Origin: an uncultured Dysosmobacter sp.
GTDB taxonomy: Bacteria > Bacillota > Clostridia > Oscillospirales > Oscillospiraceae
Direction: 5' to 3'
Length of the DNA: 64,000 nt
Assembly: GCA_934590165.1 (NCBI GenBank)
Contig: CAKTOO010000003.1
Coordinates: 62,001-126,000, forward strand
The notes below the pieces were generated by a model that saw nothing but the letters and a program-made list of their open reading frames with translations, had not been told where the DNA came from and made no database searches. How positions within the stretch are numbered: the first letter of the stretch is position 1; every line of letters begins with the position of its first letter. This document shows, piece by piece, positions 33,385-42,150 of this stretch. A program made the translations under genes and the position numbers.

Positions 33385-34626
33385 GTGTTGCGGTTTTCCC
33401 CCAAGCAGCGGCAGGTTTTGACCTGGTGGTGCCGTCCGGGGCAGCCCTGGGAGGCCATCATCTGCGATGGGGCCGTCCGAAGCGGAAAGACGTTTTCCAT
33501 GGGACTGTCCTTTTTCCTATGGGCGCAGACCTGCTTCAACGGTCAGCAGCTGGGCCTGTGCGGCAAAACCATCACCTCCCTGCGGCGGAACCTTCTGACG
33601 GAACTGCTGCCGTTTTTGGGGCGGCTGGGCTTTTCCTGCCGGGAGAAGCGGTCGGAGAATCTGCTGATTGTGCGCTACGGCGGCCATGAGAACCGATATC
33701 TGCTCTTTGGCGGCAGGGACGAGTCCAGCGCGGCCCTTATCCAGGGCAGCACATTGGCGGGGGTGCTGCTGGACGAAGCGGCGCTGATGCCCCGCTCTTT
33801 CGTGGAGCAGGCCTGCGCCCGATGCTCCGTGACGGGGAGCCGGTTGTGGTTCAACTGCAACCCCGAGGGGCCCCAGCACTGGTTTTACCGGGAGTGGGTC
33901 CTGAAGGCGGAGGAACGGCGGGCGCTGTATCTCCATTTTACCATGGAGGACAACCCCGCCCTGTCTCCCCGCATCCGGGCTCGCTACCGCAGGGCCTACT
34001 CGGGTGTGTTCTACCGGCGGTTCGTGCTGGGGGAGTGGACGGCGGCCCAGGGCCTGGTCTACGACTTTTTCGACCGGCAGCGGGACGCGGTGCCCGCGCC
34101 GGAAGGGCCTTTCCGCCAGTGGCGCATCTCCGTGGATTACGGCACGGCCAATCCGGCGTCCTTCGGCCTTTGGGGGCTTCTGGACGGTGTTTGGTACCGG
34201 GTGGCGGAGCGGTATTTCGATTCCCGGAAGGAGGGGTGGCAGAAAACGGACGCGGAATACGCCGCGGACCTCAAAGAGCTGGCGGCGGGACGGAACGTCC
34301 AGAGGGTCATCGTGGACCCGTCGGCGGCCAGCTTCATCGAGACGCTGCGGCGGGAGGGCTTTTGCGTGGCGCGGGCGGTGAACGATGTGGCCGACGGCAT
34401 CCGGGTAACAGCGGATCTGCTGAAAAGCGGACGAATCGTCCTGTGCCGGGAGTGCGGCGACTGCCTGCGGGAGATGGAACAGTACTGCTGGGATGAGCGG
34501 GGCGGCCGGGATGCCCCGCGGAAGGAGAACGACCACGCCATGGACGACCTGCGGTATTTTGCCATGGACCTGGCGGGAGAGGAACACGGCGGTTTCGCGG
34601 CGACGTATGTGGAACGGCGGATATGA
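33385..34626 (+). CDS. Phage terminase large subunit (PBSX type)
   Basis: 413 residues, probable GTG start directly after terS. ATPase: Walker A GAVRSGKT at 29-36, Walker B VLLDE with Asp130-Glu131. RNase H-like nuclease: Asp251 in SVDYG, Asp311 in IVDPSA, Asp387/Asp388 in HAMDDLRY. All catalytic positions look intact, so the motor could be functional. It drives DNA into proheads and cuts it. The next gene starts within its stop (ATGA). Confidence 0.95.
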   Translation: MLRFSPKQRQVLTWWCRPGQPWEAIICDGAVRSGKTFSMGLSFFLWAQTCFNGQQLGLCGKTITSLRRNLLTELLPFLGRLGFSCREKRSENLLIVRYGGHENRYLLFGGRDESSAALIQGSTLAGVLLDEAALMPRSFVEQACARCSVTGSRLWFNCNPEGPQHWFYREWVLKAEERRALYLHFTMEDNPALSPRIRARYRRAYSGVFYRRFVLGEWTAAQGLVYDFFDRQRDAVPAPEGPFRQWRISVDYGTANPASFGLWGLLDGVWYRVAERYFDSRKEGWQKTDAEYAADLKELAAGRNVQRVIVDPSAASFIETLRREGFCVARAVNDVADGIRVTADLLKSGRIVLCRECGDCLREMEQYCWDERGGRDAPRKENDHAMDDLRYFAMDLAGEEHGGFAATYVERRI

Positions 34627-35813
34627 CAGAGAGACGGAGGCGGATATCAAACGTGAGATGGTTTAAAAAGCGGGAGAGCGTATCGGCGGCACCGGTACAG
34701 CTGCGCAGCGGTGAACAGCACCCCTTCGGGATGCTGGGGGACTATGTGCCTCTGCGCAGCGGGGAGGACCGGCTGTACCGGGCGGTGCGGGAGGCGGTGC
34801 CTTTGGTGGACGCCGCCATTTACAAGCTGGTGCGGATGTGCGGCGGCGTGACCGCCCACTGCGGCGACGCCGCGGCGGAACGGGAGCTGGCGGTGTTCTT
34901 GCGGACGGTGCCCGTGGGGCGGGGACAGTTCGGCATGAACGCCTTTCTGGACTGCTACCTGGATTCTCTGCTGACCTACGGCAGAGCGGTGGGAGAGATG
35001 GTGCCTGCCGGCGGAAACCGGGACATCGCCGCGCTGCTGTGCGGCCGGGTGGACCGGTTGGAGATCCGGGAGGGGGAGCACCCCCTGGACTTTGTGCTCT
35101 GCGGGCCGGATGAGTACGGGCACATCCAGCCCCTGCCCTACCAGCAGCTGCTGCTGTTCACGCCCTTCCACCCGGAGGCGGAGAATCCCTACGGCGTGTC
35201 GCTGCTGCGGTCGCTGCCGTTCCTGGCGGACATCCTCATGAAGATCTACCACACCATCGGCGTCAACTGGGAGCGGTGCGGCAATGTGCGCTTTGCCGTC
35301 ACCTGCCGGGACGGCGAGGGACAGGCGGCGGAGCGGAGCCGCCAGCTGGCCGGGGAGTGGTCCCGGGCCATGGCGGAGAGCCGCAACGGAAGCGTCCGGG
35401 ACTTTGTGGCGGTGGGCGACGTGGAGATCCGCGTCATCGGCGGAGACGCGCCCATTCTGGACAGCGAGGTGCCAGTGCGGCAGATTTTGGAGCAGATCGT
35501 GGCCAAGACCGGTATCCCGCCCTTTATGTTGGGCCTCAGCTGGAGCTCCACGGAGCGGATGAGCGCCCAGCAGGCGGACCTGCTGACCACGGAGATCACC
35601 GCCATCCGCCGGACGATGACACCGGTGGTGGAGCGGGTGTGCCGCATGTGGCTGCGGATGCACGGGTATTCCTGCGGCTGCGAAGTGATATGGGATGACA
35701 TCAACCTCCAGGACGAGGTAGAGGAGTCCAGGGCGGAGCTTTACCGGGAACAGGCCAGGCGGCTGCGCATTGAAAACGACCGGATGGAACAGGAAAACGA
35801 GGGAGGCGTGTAA
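34623..35813 (+). CDS. Phage portal protein
   Basis: 396 residues; ATG overlaps the terminase stop. Portal features: N-terminal PLRSGEDRLYRAVREAVPLVDAAIYKLVRM, clip/stem area YGVSLLRSLPFLADILMKIYHTI, and the crown-side block KTGIPPFMLGLSWSSTERMSAQQADLLTTEI typical of portals. The C-terminal helix (EESRAELYREQARRLRIENDRMEQENE) is a coiled coil. Forms the dodecameric DNA gate at one capsid vertex. Confidence 0.92.
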   Translation: MTERRRRISNVRWFKKRESVSAAPVQLRSGEQHPFGMLGDYVPLRSGEDRLYRAVREAVPLVDAAIYKLVRMCGGVTAHCGDAAAERELAVFLRTVPVGRGQFGMNAFLDCYLDSLLTYGRAVGEMVPAGGNRDIAALLCGRVDRLEIREGEHPLDFVLCGPDEYGHIQPLPYQQLLLFTPFHPEAENPYGVSLLRSLPFLADILMKIYHTIGVNWERCGNVRFAVTCRDGEGQAAERSRQLAGEWSRAMAESRNGSVRDFVAVGDVEIRVIGGDAPILDSEVPVRQILEQIVAKTGIPPFMLGLSWSSTERMSAQQADLLTTEITAIRRTMTPVVERVCRMWLRMHGYSCGCEVIWDDINLQDEVEESRAELYREQARRLRIENDRMEQENEGGV

Positions 35814-35819
35814 AAGAAC

Positions 35820-36668
35820 ATGGCGACGGAGGAAATGCAGAGGGAGTTGGAGCGCATTAACCAGTTTGCCAAGACACCGCTGACGGCAGAGCAGGTGTAT
35901 ACCTTTACGCTGCGGCTGTGTGACAACGAGGTGGACCGGGATCTGGAGCGGTTCGCACCAGAGGCCCTGGAGGAGCTGGGCAGGCTGTTCGTGGGCAAGA
36001 GCGGCGTGTTTGACCACCAGTGGTCCGCTCAGGGCCAGACGGCCCGCATCTACCGCACCGAGGTGGTGGAGGAGCCCGCCGTCACCACGGCGGCGGGAGA
36101 CCGCTACCGCTGGCTGAAGGGCTGGGCCTACCTGCTGCGGACGGAAAAGAACGCGGACCTCATCGCGGAGATCGAGGGCGGTATCAAAAAGGAGGTCAGT
36201 GTGGGATGCAGCATGGCGCGGCAGGTGTGCTCCATCTGCGGTGCCGAGGGCGGCTGCCAGCATGTGAAGGGACAGCAGTACGGCGGCAAGCTGTGCTTCA
36301 CGGAGCTGCGGGAGCCCCTGGACGCCTATGAGTGGTCCTTTGTGGCAGTGCCCGCCCAACGGGGGGCCGGCGTTTTGAAACGCTATGGCCAGGAGGACCG
36401 GCAGGCGGCCCTGCTGCGCAAGCAGGCGGCGCTGGGACAGAAGTACCTGAAGGAGCTGCGCCGGGAGGTGGTGCGCCTTGCCATGCTGGCGGACGACGGA
36501 TTGGACGGCGGCGTGTTCGCCGCGGCGGCGGACCGACTGGAGGAGCCGGAGCTGCTGGAACTGAAGCGGGCCTATGAAAAGCAGGCGGCCCGGCGCTTTC
36601 CTGCCATGCCCCAGCTGCGGGACCGGGAACCGGAGCAGCGGGGCGATGAGACCGTATTTCTCGTCTGA
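35820..36668 (+). CDS. Putative prohead protease with helical scaffold-like C-terminus
   Basis: 282 residues, ATG 35820 without a strong ribosome site. By position (between portal and capsid) and by motifs (GVFDHQWSAQGQ with a possible catalytic His; IKKEVSVGCSM with a possible catalytic Ser) it resembles phage prohead serine proteases. A Cys cluster (CSICGAEGGCQH) could bind zinc. Residues about 185-260 are strongly helical, as in protease-scaffold fusions. The assignment rests on context plus short motifs. Confidence 0.6.
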   Translation: MATEEMQRELERINQFAKTPLTAEQVYTFTLRLCDNEVDRDLERFAPEALEELGRLFVGKSGVFDHQWSAQGQTARIYRTEVVEEPAVTTAAGDRYRWLKGWAYLLRTEKNADLIAEIEGGIKKEVSVGCSMARQVCSICGAEGGCQHVKGQQYGGKLCFTELREPLDAYEWSFVAVPAQRGAGVLKRYGQEDRQAALLRKQAALGQKYLKELRREVVRLAMLADDGLDGGVFAAAADRLEEPELLELKRAYEKQAARRFPAMPQLRDREPEQRGDETVFLV

Positions 36669-36694
36669 GGACGATAAAAGAAAGGAGAACAGGC

Positions 36695-37039
36695 ATGAAT
36701 TATTCTTATGAGGGCATCGGACAGTGGTGTGCCACCTTCGCGGGCAGCCAGGTGGAGGAGGGGCAGGTGGTCAAGCTCACCGCCGGAAAGACCGTGGGCC
36801 CCTGCACCGCCGGAGACGGCTTCTGCGGCGTGGTGCAGAGCGTCAGCCGGGATGGAGAGGCCTGCACCGTGGCCCTGGGCGGCATGGTACAGGCGGCCTA
36901 CACCGGCACGGCGCCCGCCCTGGGCTGGAGCGGCCTTTCCGCCAACGGCGCCGGCGGCGTCAAGGCGGACAGCACCGGCCACAGCTACCTGGTGGTGGAT
37001 GTGGACAGCACCGTCGGCACCGTGACATTCGTACTGTAA
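36695..37039 (+). CDS. Capsid decoration/head-fibre-like protein
   Basis: 114 residues, ATG behind AAAGGAG. Beta-rich, Gly/Ala/Thr-rich, with repeated short strands (GQWCATFAGSQVEEGQVVKLTAG; GDGFCGVVQSV; VDVDSTVGTVTFVL). Position directly before the major capsid gene and this composition match DUF2190-type decoration proteins that stabilise shells. Named by context. Confidence 0.65.
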   Translation: MNYSYEGIGQWCATFAGSQVEEGQVVKLTAGKTVGPCTAGDGFCGVVQSVSRDGEACTVALGGMVQAAYTGTAPALGWSGLSANGAGGVKADSTGHSYLVVDVDSTVGTVTFVL

Positions 37040-37052
37040 GGAGGAACGAGAT

Positions 37053-38084
37053 ATGGCATATCATTACGAGAATATCCATCTGGAGAAGGGCATGTATGGC
37101 CGCAGCGGCCAGAGCTTTGCCAAGACGCTGGAGGAACTGGACCCCAGTGAGCACTACCGCGGCACGCCCCTGGAGGGCCTGGACGCTTTCCAACGGCAGC
37201 TTAAACGCTTCGGCATCAAGGTAAAGGGCGCCGGCAGCGACATGGTGGAGAAATTTTTCCACACCACCGAGTCCTCCGTGCTGTTCCCGGAGTTTGTGTC
37301 CCGCGTGGTGCGCCAGGGACTGGAGGAGGGCAGCATCCTGCCGGACCTGGTGGCGACCGTGACCCATTTTGACGGCATGGACTACCGCTCCATTACCTCC
37401 GTGCCCACGGAGGAGGACAAGAAGCTCCGCCGGGTGGAGGAAGGTGCCGCCATCCCCGAGACCGTGATCCGCACCCAGGAGAATCTGGTGCGCCTGCACA
37501 AGCGGGGCCGTATGCTGGTAGCGTCCTATGAGGCCATCCGCTTCCAGCGGCTGGACCTGTTTTCCGTGACCCTGCGCCAGATCGGCGCCTACATCGGCCG
37601 GATGCACCTGGCGGACGCCGTGGGCGTCCTCACCGCCGGCGACGGCAACGGTAACGCCGCTGCGGTGTACAAGGTGGGTACCGACCCCATTTCCGGCTCC
37701 GCCGGGACCCTCAGCTACGAGGCCATGGTGGACTTCTGGAGCCAGTTTGACCCCTACACCATGAATACGCTGCTGGTGGGCAGCGATATGATGCTGGCCA
37801 TGCTGAAGATGCAGGAGTTCCAGAACCCGCTGACCGGCCTGAACTTCCAGGGCACCGGCACCCTGACCACACCCCTGGGCGCCAAGCTGCTACGCAGCAG
37901 TGTGGTGCCCGCAGGCACCCTCATCGGCCTGGACAAGCGCTATGCCCTGGAGCAGATCAGCAGCAGCGATATCCTGGTGGAATATGACAAGCTCATCGAC
38001 CGCCAGCTGGAGCGGGCGGCCATTACCTCCATCTCCGGCTTTGCCAAGCTGTCCACGGACGCTTCCAAGGTCCTGAAGGTGTGA
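37053..38084 (+). CDS. Major capsid protein (HK97 fold expected)
   Basis: 343 residues, ATG behind TAAGGAGG. An N-terminal helical arm (residues 1-75) is followed by the shell domain: LFPEFVSRVVRQGLEEGSIL, then IPETVIRTQENLVRLHKRGRMLVASYEAIRF, and near the end SDMMLAMLKMQEFQNPL and GTLIGLDKRYALEQI. This is the clostridial/PBSX XkdG-like type. Intact, no frameshift. Confidence 0.9.
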   Translation: MAYHYENIHLEKGMYGRSGQSFAKTLEELDPSEHYRGTPLEGLDAFQRQLKRFGIKVKGAGSDMVEKFFHTTESSVLFPEFVSRVVRQGLEEGSILPDLVATVTHFDGMDYRSITSVPTEEDKKLRRVEEGAAIPETVIRTQENLVRLHKRGRMLVASYEAIRFQRLDLFSVTLRQIGAYIGRMHLADAVGVLTAGDGNGNAAAVYKVGTDPISGSAGTLSYEAMVDFWSQFDPYTMNTLLVGSDMMLAMLKMQEFQNPLTGLNFQGTGTLTTPLGAKLLRSSVVPAGTLIGLDKRYALEQISSSDILVEYDKLIDRQLERAAITSISGFAKLSTDASKVLKV

Positions 38085-38111
38085 GTGCCGTCCGGCGGGG
38101 AGACATGACGC

Positions 38112-38474
38112 ATGGAACAGACGATCCAAAAGTTGGCAGAGACGGTGAGCGGCGCTGGAGAGGATGAGACGGCCCTGCTGGAGGCCCTGTGCGGCGCGGC
38201 CATCCGCCGCTGGCGGGGACGGCTCCGGGAGGGACTGACGGCCGAGGACTGCGGCACGGCCTTCCACTGCGCGGCGGCCTTTACCGCCGCGGCGGACCTG
38301 CTCTCCGGCGGCGGAGACAGCGCCGCGTCCTTTACAGCGGGGCAGGTGTCAGTGAAAGCCAGGACGGCGGCGGATTCCGCCGCCCTGGCCGTATCCCTCC
38401 GTCAGGCGGCGGAGGAGCTGATGGCACCCTACACCGTGCCGGGGGACTTCGCATTCCTGGGGGTGCGGGGATGA
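38112..38474 (+). CDS. Head-tail connector-like protein
   Basis: 120 residues, mostly helical and Ala-rich (AAIRRWRGRLREGLTAEDCGTAFHCAAAFTAAADLL). Position immediately after the capsid gene matches gp6/YqbG-type adaptor proteins that bind the portal ring. It overlaps the next gene by four bases. Function by context only. Confidence 0.6.
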   Translation: MEQTIQKLAETVSGAGEDETALLEALCGAAIRRWRGRLREGLTAEDCGTAFHCAAAFTAAADLLSGGGDSAASFTAGQVSVKARTAADSAALAVSLRQAAEELMAPYTVPGDFAFLGVRG

Positions 38475-38794
38475 GACGAAACCTGATGCGGGACCTGCTG
38501 GACCGGTGGGGACAGGAGGCCACCGTGGAGACTGCGGGTGGCACCACAGAGGCCAGGGCCTTTTTGCAGCCACTGGCGGAGCGGAGCGAGGCTGTGCCGG
38601 AGTGCGTGACCAACATCGGCTGGACAGATGAGCGGCTGTGGCTGTATCTGGGCGATACGGCGGCGGACACGGGAGACACCGTCACGTGGAACGGCAGGCG
38701 CTTCCGGGTACGGAGCGGACGGCCCTGGTATGTGGGCAGGCGGCTGAACCACTGGTGGGCGGTGTTGGAGGCGGCAAAGGAGGCGGCGGAGTGA
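38471..38794 (+). CDS. Head-closure-like protein
   Basis: 107 residues; ATG within the preceding stop. Compact beta protein (GQEATVETAGGTTEARAFLQPL ... GDTVTWNGRRFRVRSGRPWYVG), as expected for a head-closure/stopper of the gp16/XkdH type. The next gene begins in its stop (GTGA). Confidence 0.6.
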   Translation: MRRNLMRDLLDRWGQEATVETAGGTTEARAFLQPLAERSEAVPECVTNIGWTDERLWLYLGDTAADTGDTVTWNGRRFRVRSGRPWYVGRRLNHWWAVLEAAKEAAE

Positions 38795-39285
38795 GAGAAT
38801 TGGCGTTGGTGCGGGACGAGGTGGTCCGGGCCCTGCGGGAGGCGGGGCTCACCGCCTTTGCCGCCTGGCCTCCGGAGCGGATGCGGGACTACGGCGGCGC
38901 CGTGGCGGCGGTGGACGTAGGCACCGCGGAAAGCGGGGCCGTGGGCTTTTGCAACTACCTGGGCGAGACTTATGACCAGACCCTTGGCACGGTGCGGGAG
39001 GTGTACGGCAAACAGCTGGAGGCGGAGATCCTGGTGGACCTCCGGGCGCAGCGGGCGGCGGACTGCGAAGCGGCCTGCGCTCAGGCGGCGGATGTGCTGC
39101 TGGGCGGGCTCGCGGAGGGCATTCGCTGCGGAGAGCTGGCCTGGGAGGGCCTTTGCTGGGACAAAACCGCCGGAATGTTCCGGCGCCGGGGGCGCCTGCA
39201 GTGCCGGGCAGTGTTCGTGGCGGAGACCGGCGAAGACGATGAGACATTTTTGGACTTTCGACTGAAGGGAGTTTTGACCACTTGA
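38791..39285 (+). CDS. Tail-terminator/head-tail joining-like protein
   Basis: 164 residues, GTG start overlapping the previous stop, ribosome site AAAGGAGG inside the upstream gene. Alternating helix and strand (VRDEVVRALREAGL ... YGKQLEAEILVDLRAQRAADCEAACAQAADVLL ... FLDFRLKGVL). Location just before the sheath gene matches XkdI/XkdJ-like terminators. Function by synteny. Confidence 0.55.
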   Translation: MRELALVRDEVVRALREAGLTAFAAWPPERMRDYGGAVAAVDVGTAESGAVGFCNYLGETYDQTLGTVREVYGKQLEAEILVDLRAQRAADCEAACAQAADVLLGGLAEGIRCGELAWEGLCWDKTAGMFRRRGRLQCRAVFVAETGEDDETFLDFRLKGVLTT

Positions 39286-40343
39286 GTGAGACGAGACATG
39301 AGCGGCCGGGTGTGTATTCGGCCTATGACGCATCGGCGGTGGTATCCGCCGGCGCGGCGCCCAAGAACATCGGGGTGGCGGCAAAGGCCGCCGGCGGAAC
39401 CGTGGGTGCGGCCGTGACACTGACCGGCTATGCCGCTGGTGTGCGGGCCTTCGGAGAGGACACGCAGGCGGGCATGAGCACCATTTTGAAGCTGCTGTTC
39501 CAAAACGGCGCGTCCAGCGTGACGGCGGTGCGCGTGGCGGATGAAGGTGCTCTGGCGGATTATGAAGCGGCCTTCGCCGTTCTCAGCGGCCAGGATGTGC
39601 AGGTGGTGGTCTGCGACAGCGGTGAGGTGAACGTGCACCAGGCCCTCCGGTCCGCCGTGGAGAGCGACTCCGCTGTCCGCCGGGAGCGGATCGCCGTGGT
39701 GGGCGGCAGCGGCGAGACAGCGGCAGAGCTGGTGAGCCACGCCGCGGAACTGAACAGTGAGCGCATGGTGCTGGTGGGTCCCGACGCGCTGGACAGCAAT
39801 GGCGGAACGCTGCCCGGTGTGTTTGCGGCGGCGGCCGTGGCAGGCGTCATCGCAGCCGGTACAGACCCGGCAGTGCCCTTGAACGGCGCGAAGCTGCGGG
39901 GCCTGGGGGGACTGGCCGCATCTTACAGCGACAACGAGATCGACCTGCTGGTGCGGGGCGGTGTGACGCCCCTGGAGAGCGAGAGCGGCATCATCGCGCC
40001 GGTACGTGGCATCACCACCCGCACCACCACCGGCGGCGCAGCGGATGCCACCTGGCGGGAACTGACCACCATTCTCATTGTGGACGATATCATCCCCGCT
40101 GTCCGCAGCGCCCTGCGCAGCAAATTTGCCCGCACCAAAAATACCGCCAGGAACCGGGGGGCCATTCGCTCCCAGGTCATTGTGGAGCTGGAGAAGAAGG
40201 TGGCCGCGGAGATCATCGACAGCTACGGCGAGGTGACGGCTGTCGCCGACCCCGATGATCCCTCGGTTTGCCTGGTGGAGTTCGGCTTTGCCGTGGCCCA
40301 CGGTCTGAACCAGATCTACCTGACGGTGCACATCACCGTTTGA
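39282..40343 (+). CDS. Contractile tail sheath protein (XkdK-like)
   Basis: 353 residues, TTG start coupled to the previous stop (TTGA). N-terminal RPGVYSAYDASAVVSAG is the typical sheath start. The C-terminal block LTTILIVDDIIPAVRSALRSKFARTKNTARNRGAIRSQVIVEL ... LVEFGFAVAHGLNQIYLTVHITV is the conserved sheath core that interlinks subunits. Defines the tail as contractile. It is shorter than phage T4 sheath but normal for PBSX-like systems. Confidence 0.93.
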   Translation: MSETRHERPGVYSAYDASAVVSAGAAPKNIGVAAKAAGGTVGAAVTLTGYAAGVRAFGEDTQAGMSTILKLLFQNGASSVTAVRVADEGALADYEAAFAVLSGQDVQVVVCDSGEVNVHQALRSAVESDSAVRRERIAVVGGSGETAAELVSHAAELNSERMVLVGPDALDSNGGTLPGVFAAAAVAGVIAAGTDPAVPLNGAKLRGLGGLAASYSDNEIDLLVRGGVTPLESESGIIAPVRGITTRTTTGGAADATWRELTTILIVDDIIPAVRSALRSKFARTKNTARNRGAIRSQVIVELEKKVAAEIIDSYGEVTAVADPDDPSVCLVEFGFAVAHGLNQIYLTVHITV

Positions 40344-40365
40344 CGGCGGGAAGGAGTGAAAAAGC

Positions 40366-40749
40366 ATGAAGGGATTTCCCACGAGCTCTGATATCTATCT
40401 GGAGCTGGACGGCCGGAAGGTGGCGGTGGTACAGAGCTACACCGCCAAGGCCGTCAAGTCTTCCCAGAGCGTGGAGGCCTTCGGAGAGAGCGAGCCGGTG
40501 GCCACCATTGAGGGACAGAAAAAATACACTCTGGAGCTGACCCGGCTGTATGCCACCGACGACGCGGTGTCCGACGGCATCAACTTTTATGAGCTGAAGG
40601 ACTTCTCCCTGGTCATCTGCAAGCCGGACCGGAAGATCATTTACAGCGGCTGTGAGTGGAGCGCCATTCAGGAGGACGGGCAGCTGAACGCCATGGTGGC
40701 GGAGAAGGTCACTGTGGTGGCTTCCAAGCGAATCGAGACCGGCGCATGA
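40366..40749 (+). CDS. Tail tube protein (XkdM-like)
   Basis: 127 residues, ATG behind GGAAGGAG. Beta-rich: SDIYLELDGRKVAVVQSYTAKAVKSS, VEAFGESEPVATIEGQKKYTLELTRLYAT, DFSLVICKPDRKIIYSGCEW, VAEKVTVVASKRIETGA. This is the standard inner-tube fold and directly follows the sheath. The next gene overlaps its stop. Confidence 0.9.
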   Translation: MKGFPTSSDIYLELDGRKVAVVQSYTAKAVKSSQSVEAFGESEPVATIEGQKKYTLELTRLYATDDAVSDGINFYELKDFSLVICKPDRKIIYSGCEWSAIQEDGQLNAMVAEKVTVVASKRIETGA

Positions 40750-41045
40750 GGGAGGTAGATGAGCTGCGGCCCCTGACGGCGGGGAGACTGCTGGCCATCT
40801 GGCGTGAAAGCGCCCAGGCGGCGGAGGACCCGCTGGAACGGAGCCTGCTCTCCAACGCCCGGGTGCTGGCGGAGTGCTGCTGGTTCCAGGGGGAGCTGGC
40901 GTTCCCGGACAGCGGCGCTGTGCTGGAGGAGCTGACAGCCCGGGAGATGGAATCGCTTTTGGCGATGCTGGGCGGGACAGGAGAGGCGGCGCAGCTGAAT
41001 CCTGCCTTTGACCCGGCACGGTTCCAGGCGCTGCGGGAGGTGTGA
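40746..41045 (+). CDS. Tail assembly chaperone-like protein (XkdN position)
   Basis: 99 residues, helical (LTAGRLLAIWRESAQAAEDPLERSLLSNARVLAECC), overlapping the tube gene by four bases. In PBSX-type clusters the gene after the tube is the chaperone, which normally loads the tape measure. Here no tape measure follows. I see no obvious slippery heptamer for a longer frameshift product. Confidence 0.6.
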   Translation: MREVDELRPLTAGRLLAIWRESAQAAEDPLERSLLSNARVLAECCWFQGELAFPDSGAVLEELTAREMESLLAMLGGTGEAAQLNPAFDPARFQALREV

Positions 41046-41560
41046 GCGTGGACTACATTTATCAGGAGCTGCTGCGGCAGCGGGCGGCGCTGGCCCGCCT
41101 GCTGCTGGGCGGCGGCAAAGAGCGGGAGGAACAGAGAAGACCCGCCGGTACGGCTGAAATGCCCGCAGGTCGCTTGGAGGAGAGCGGCGGATGGAAAAAC
41201 GCCCGGTACGGCACGTCCCAGGCGGCATGGGCGTCCGGAGGCGGATCGGCTTTCGCAGAGGATCTGGCGGACGGCGGGGGGTTCAGCGCAAGTCTGGAGA
41301 ATGGCGGCAAAGCGGCTTTTGGGACGGACAGTATGCCTGCTGGGGAGGAGCCTACCGCGCAGAAAACCGGGCGCCGGACCATCGAAGGGGCCGCAGCTTC
41401 CGTCCGGCGGTGGCCGCTTTCGGATGCAAATGGCGGCGAAAGGAAAGGGCAGGCGTTTTGGCTGCGGTTGGAGACTGGGGAACGCTCCGATGAAAAAGCC
41501 CTGTCCCGCATGGTCCAGCGGGACGCCCGCCGGTATGACGGCGGATTTTCCCTGTACTGA
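41042..41560 (+). CDS. Gly/Ala-rich protein at the tape-measure position (172 aa)
   Basis: GTG start in the preceding stop. Residues 1-25 form an amphipathic helix (VDYIYQELLRQRAALARLLLG). The middle is Gly/Ser/Ala-rich and probably disordered. The C-terminus ends ALSRMVQRDARRYDGGFSLY. It is not a coiled-coil protein and has no membrane segments, unlike tape measures. It occupies the slot where PBSX has XkdO (over 1000 residues). Not recognised: it may be a remnant, a tail accessory protein or an extremely short ruler. Confidence 0.65.
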   Translation: MSVDYIYQELLRQRAALARLLLGGGKEREEQRRPAGTAEMPAGRLEESGGWKNARYGTSQAAWASGGGSAFAEDLADGGGFSASLENGGKAAFGTDSMPAGEEPTAQKTGRRTIEGAAASVRRWPLSDANGGERKGQAFWLRLETGERSDEKALSRMVQRDARRYDGGFSLY

Positions 41561-41574
41561 AAGGAGGTGCGGCC

Positions 41575-42150
41575 ATGAAGCTGACACCCATGCGATACAA
41601 GGACTTCACCTGGCCCCATAACCCGGAGGTCTACCAGGTGGAACGCCGCCGGGAAATGGCGGTCCACAAGGTACCCTTCGGCGGCTGTGTGCTGCAGGAC
41701 CTGGGAAGTACCTACCGGGTCTTGCAGGGAGAGGGGACCTTCGCGGGACGAAATGCCTATGAGACATTCCAGGCACTGGAGCAGGTGTTTTTGCAGGAGG
41801 GCCCCGGCCTGCTGGTCCACCCGGTATGGCCGGCGGCCAACGCCCATTTCGTGTCCCTGGAGCTGACGGAAAAGCCCCTGCCGGACTATGTGCGCTACCG
41901 TTTTGCCTTTTGGGAGGACCGGGGAAGCTACGCGGCGGCGTTGACGGCCCTGGCTTCTGGCGGAGAGCAGGCGGTGCCCGCCGACAAGACGGCGGAGGCA
42001 ACATCCGCTGTTTACACTGTGAGGAAAGGAGATACCCTGTGGGGAATCGCAAAGCGGTACGGCGTCACACTGACGGCGCTGATCGCCGTCAATCCCCAGA
42101 TCAAAAATCCCAATCTGATCTATCCCGGTGACAGGGTGTGCATCCCATGA
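41575..42150 (+). CDS. LysM baseplate/hub protein (XkdP-like)
   Basis: 191 residues, ATG behind AAAGGAGG. The N-terminal domain (about 1-125) resembles gp53/XkdP hub proteins. A LysM domain occupies about 146-191 (VYTVRKGDTLWGIAKRYGVTLTALIAVNPQIKNPN). LysM would bind peptidoglycan or staple hub parts as in other contractile systems. The next gene starts in its stop (ATGA). Confidence 0.85.
   Translation: MKLTPMRYKDFTWPHNPEVYQVERRREMAVHKVPFGGCVLQDLGSTYRVLQGEGTFAGRNAYETFQALEQVFLQEGPGLLVHPVWPAANAHFVSLELTEKPLPDYVRYRFAFWEDRGSYAAALTALASGGEQAVPADKTAEATSAVYTVRKGDTLWGIAKRYGVTLTALIAVNPQIKNPNLIYPGDRVCIP

Noticed and set aside
40690..41060. Programmed frameshift making a longer tail chaperone product
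   Set aside because: No convincing slippery heptamer near the end of the chaperone-like gene; a GTGA overlap explains the junction.
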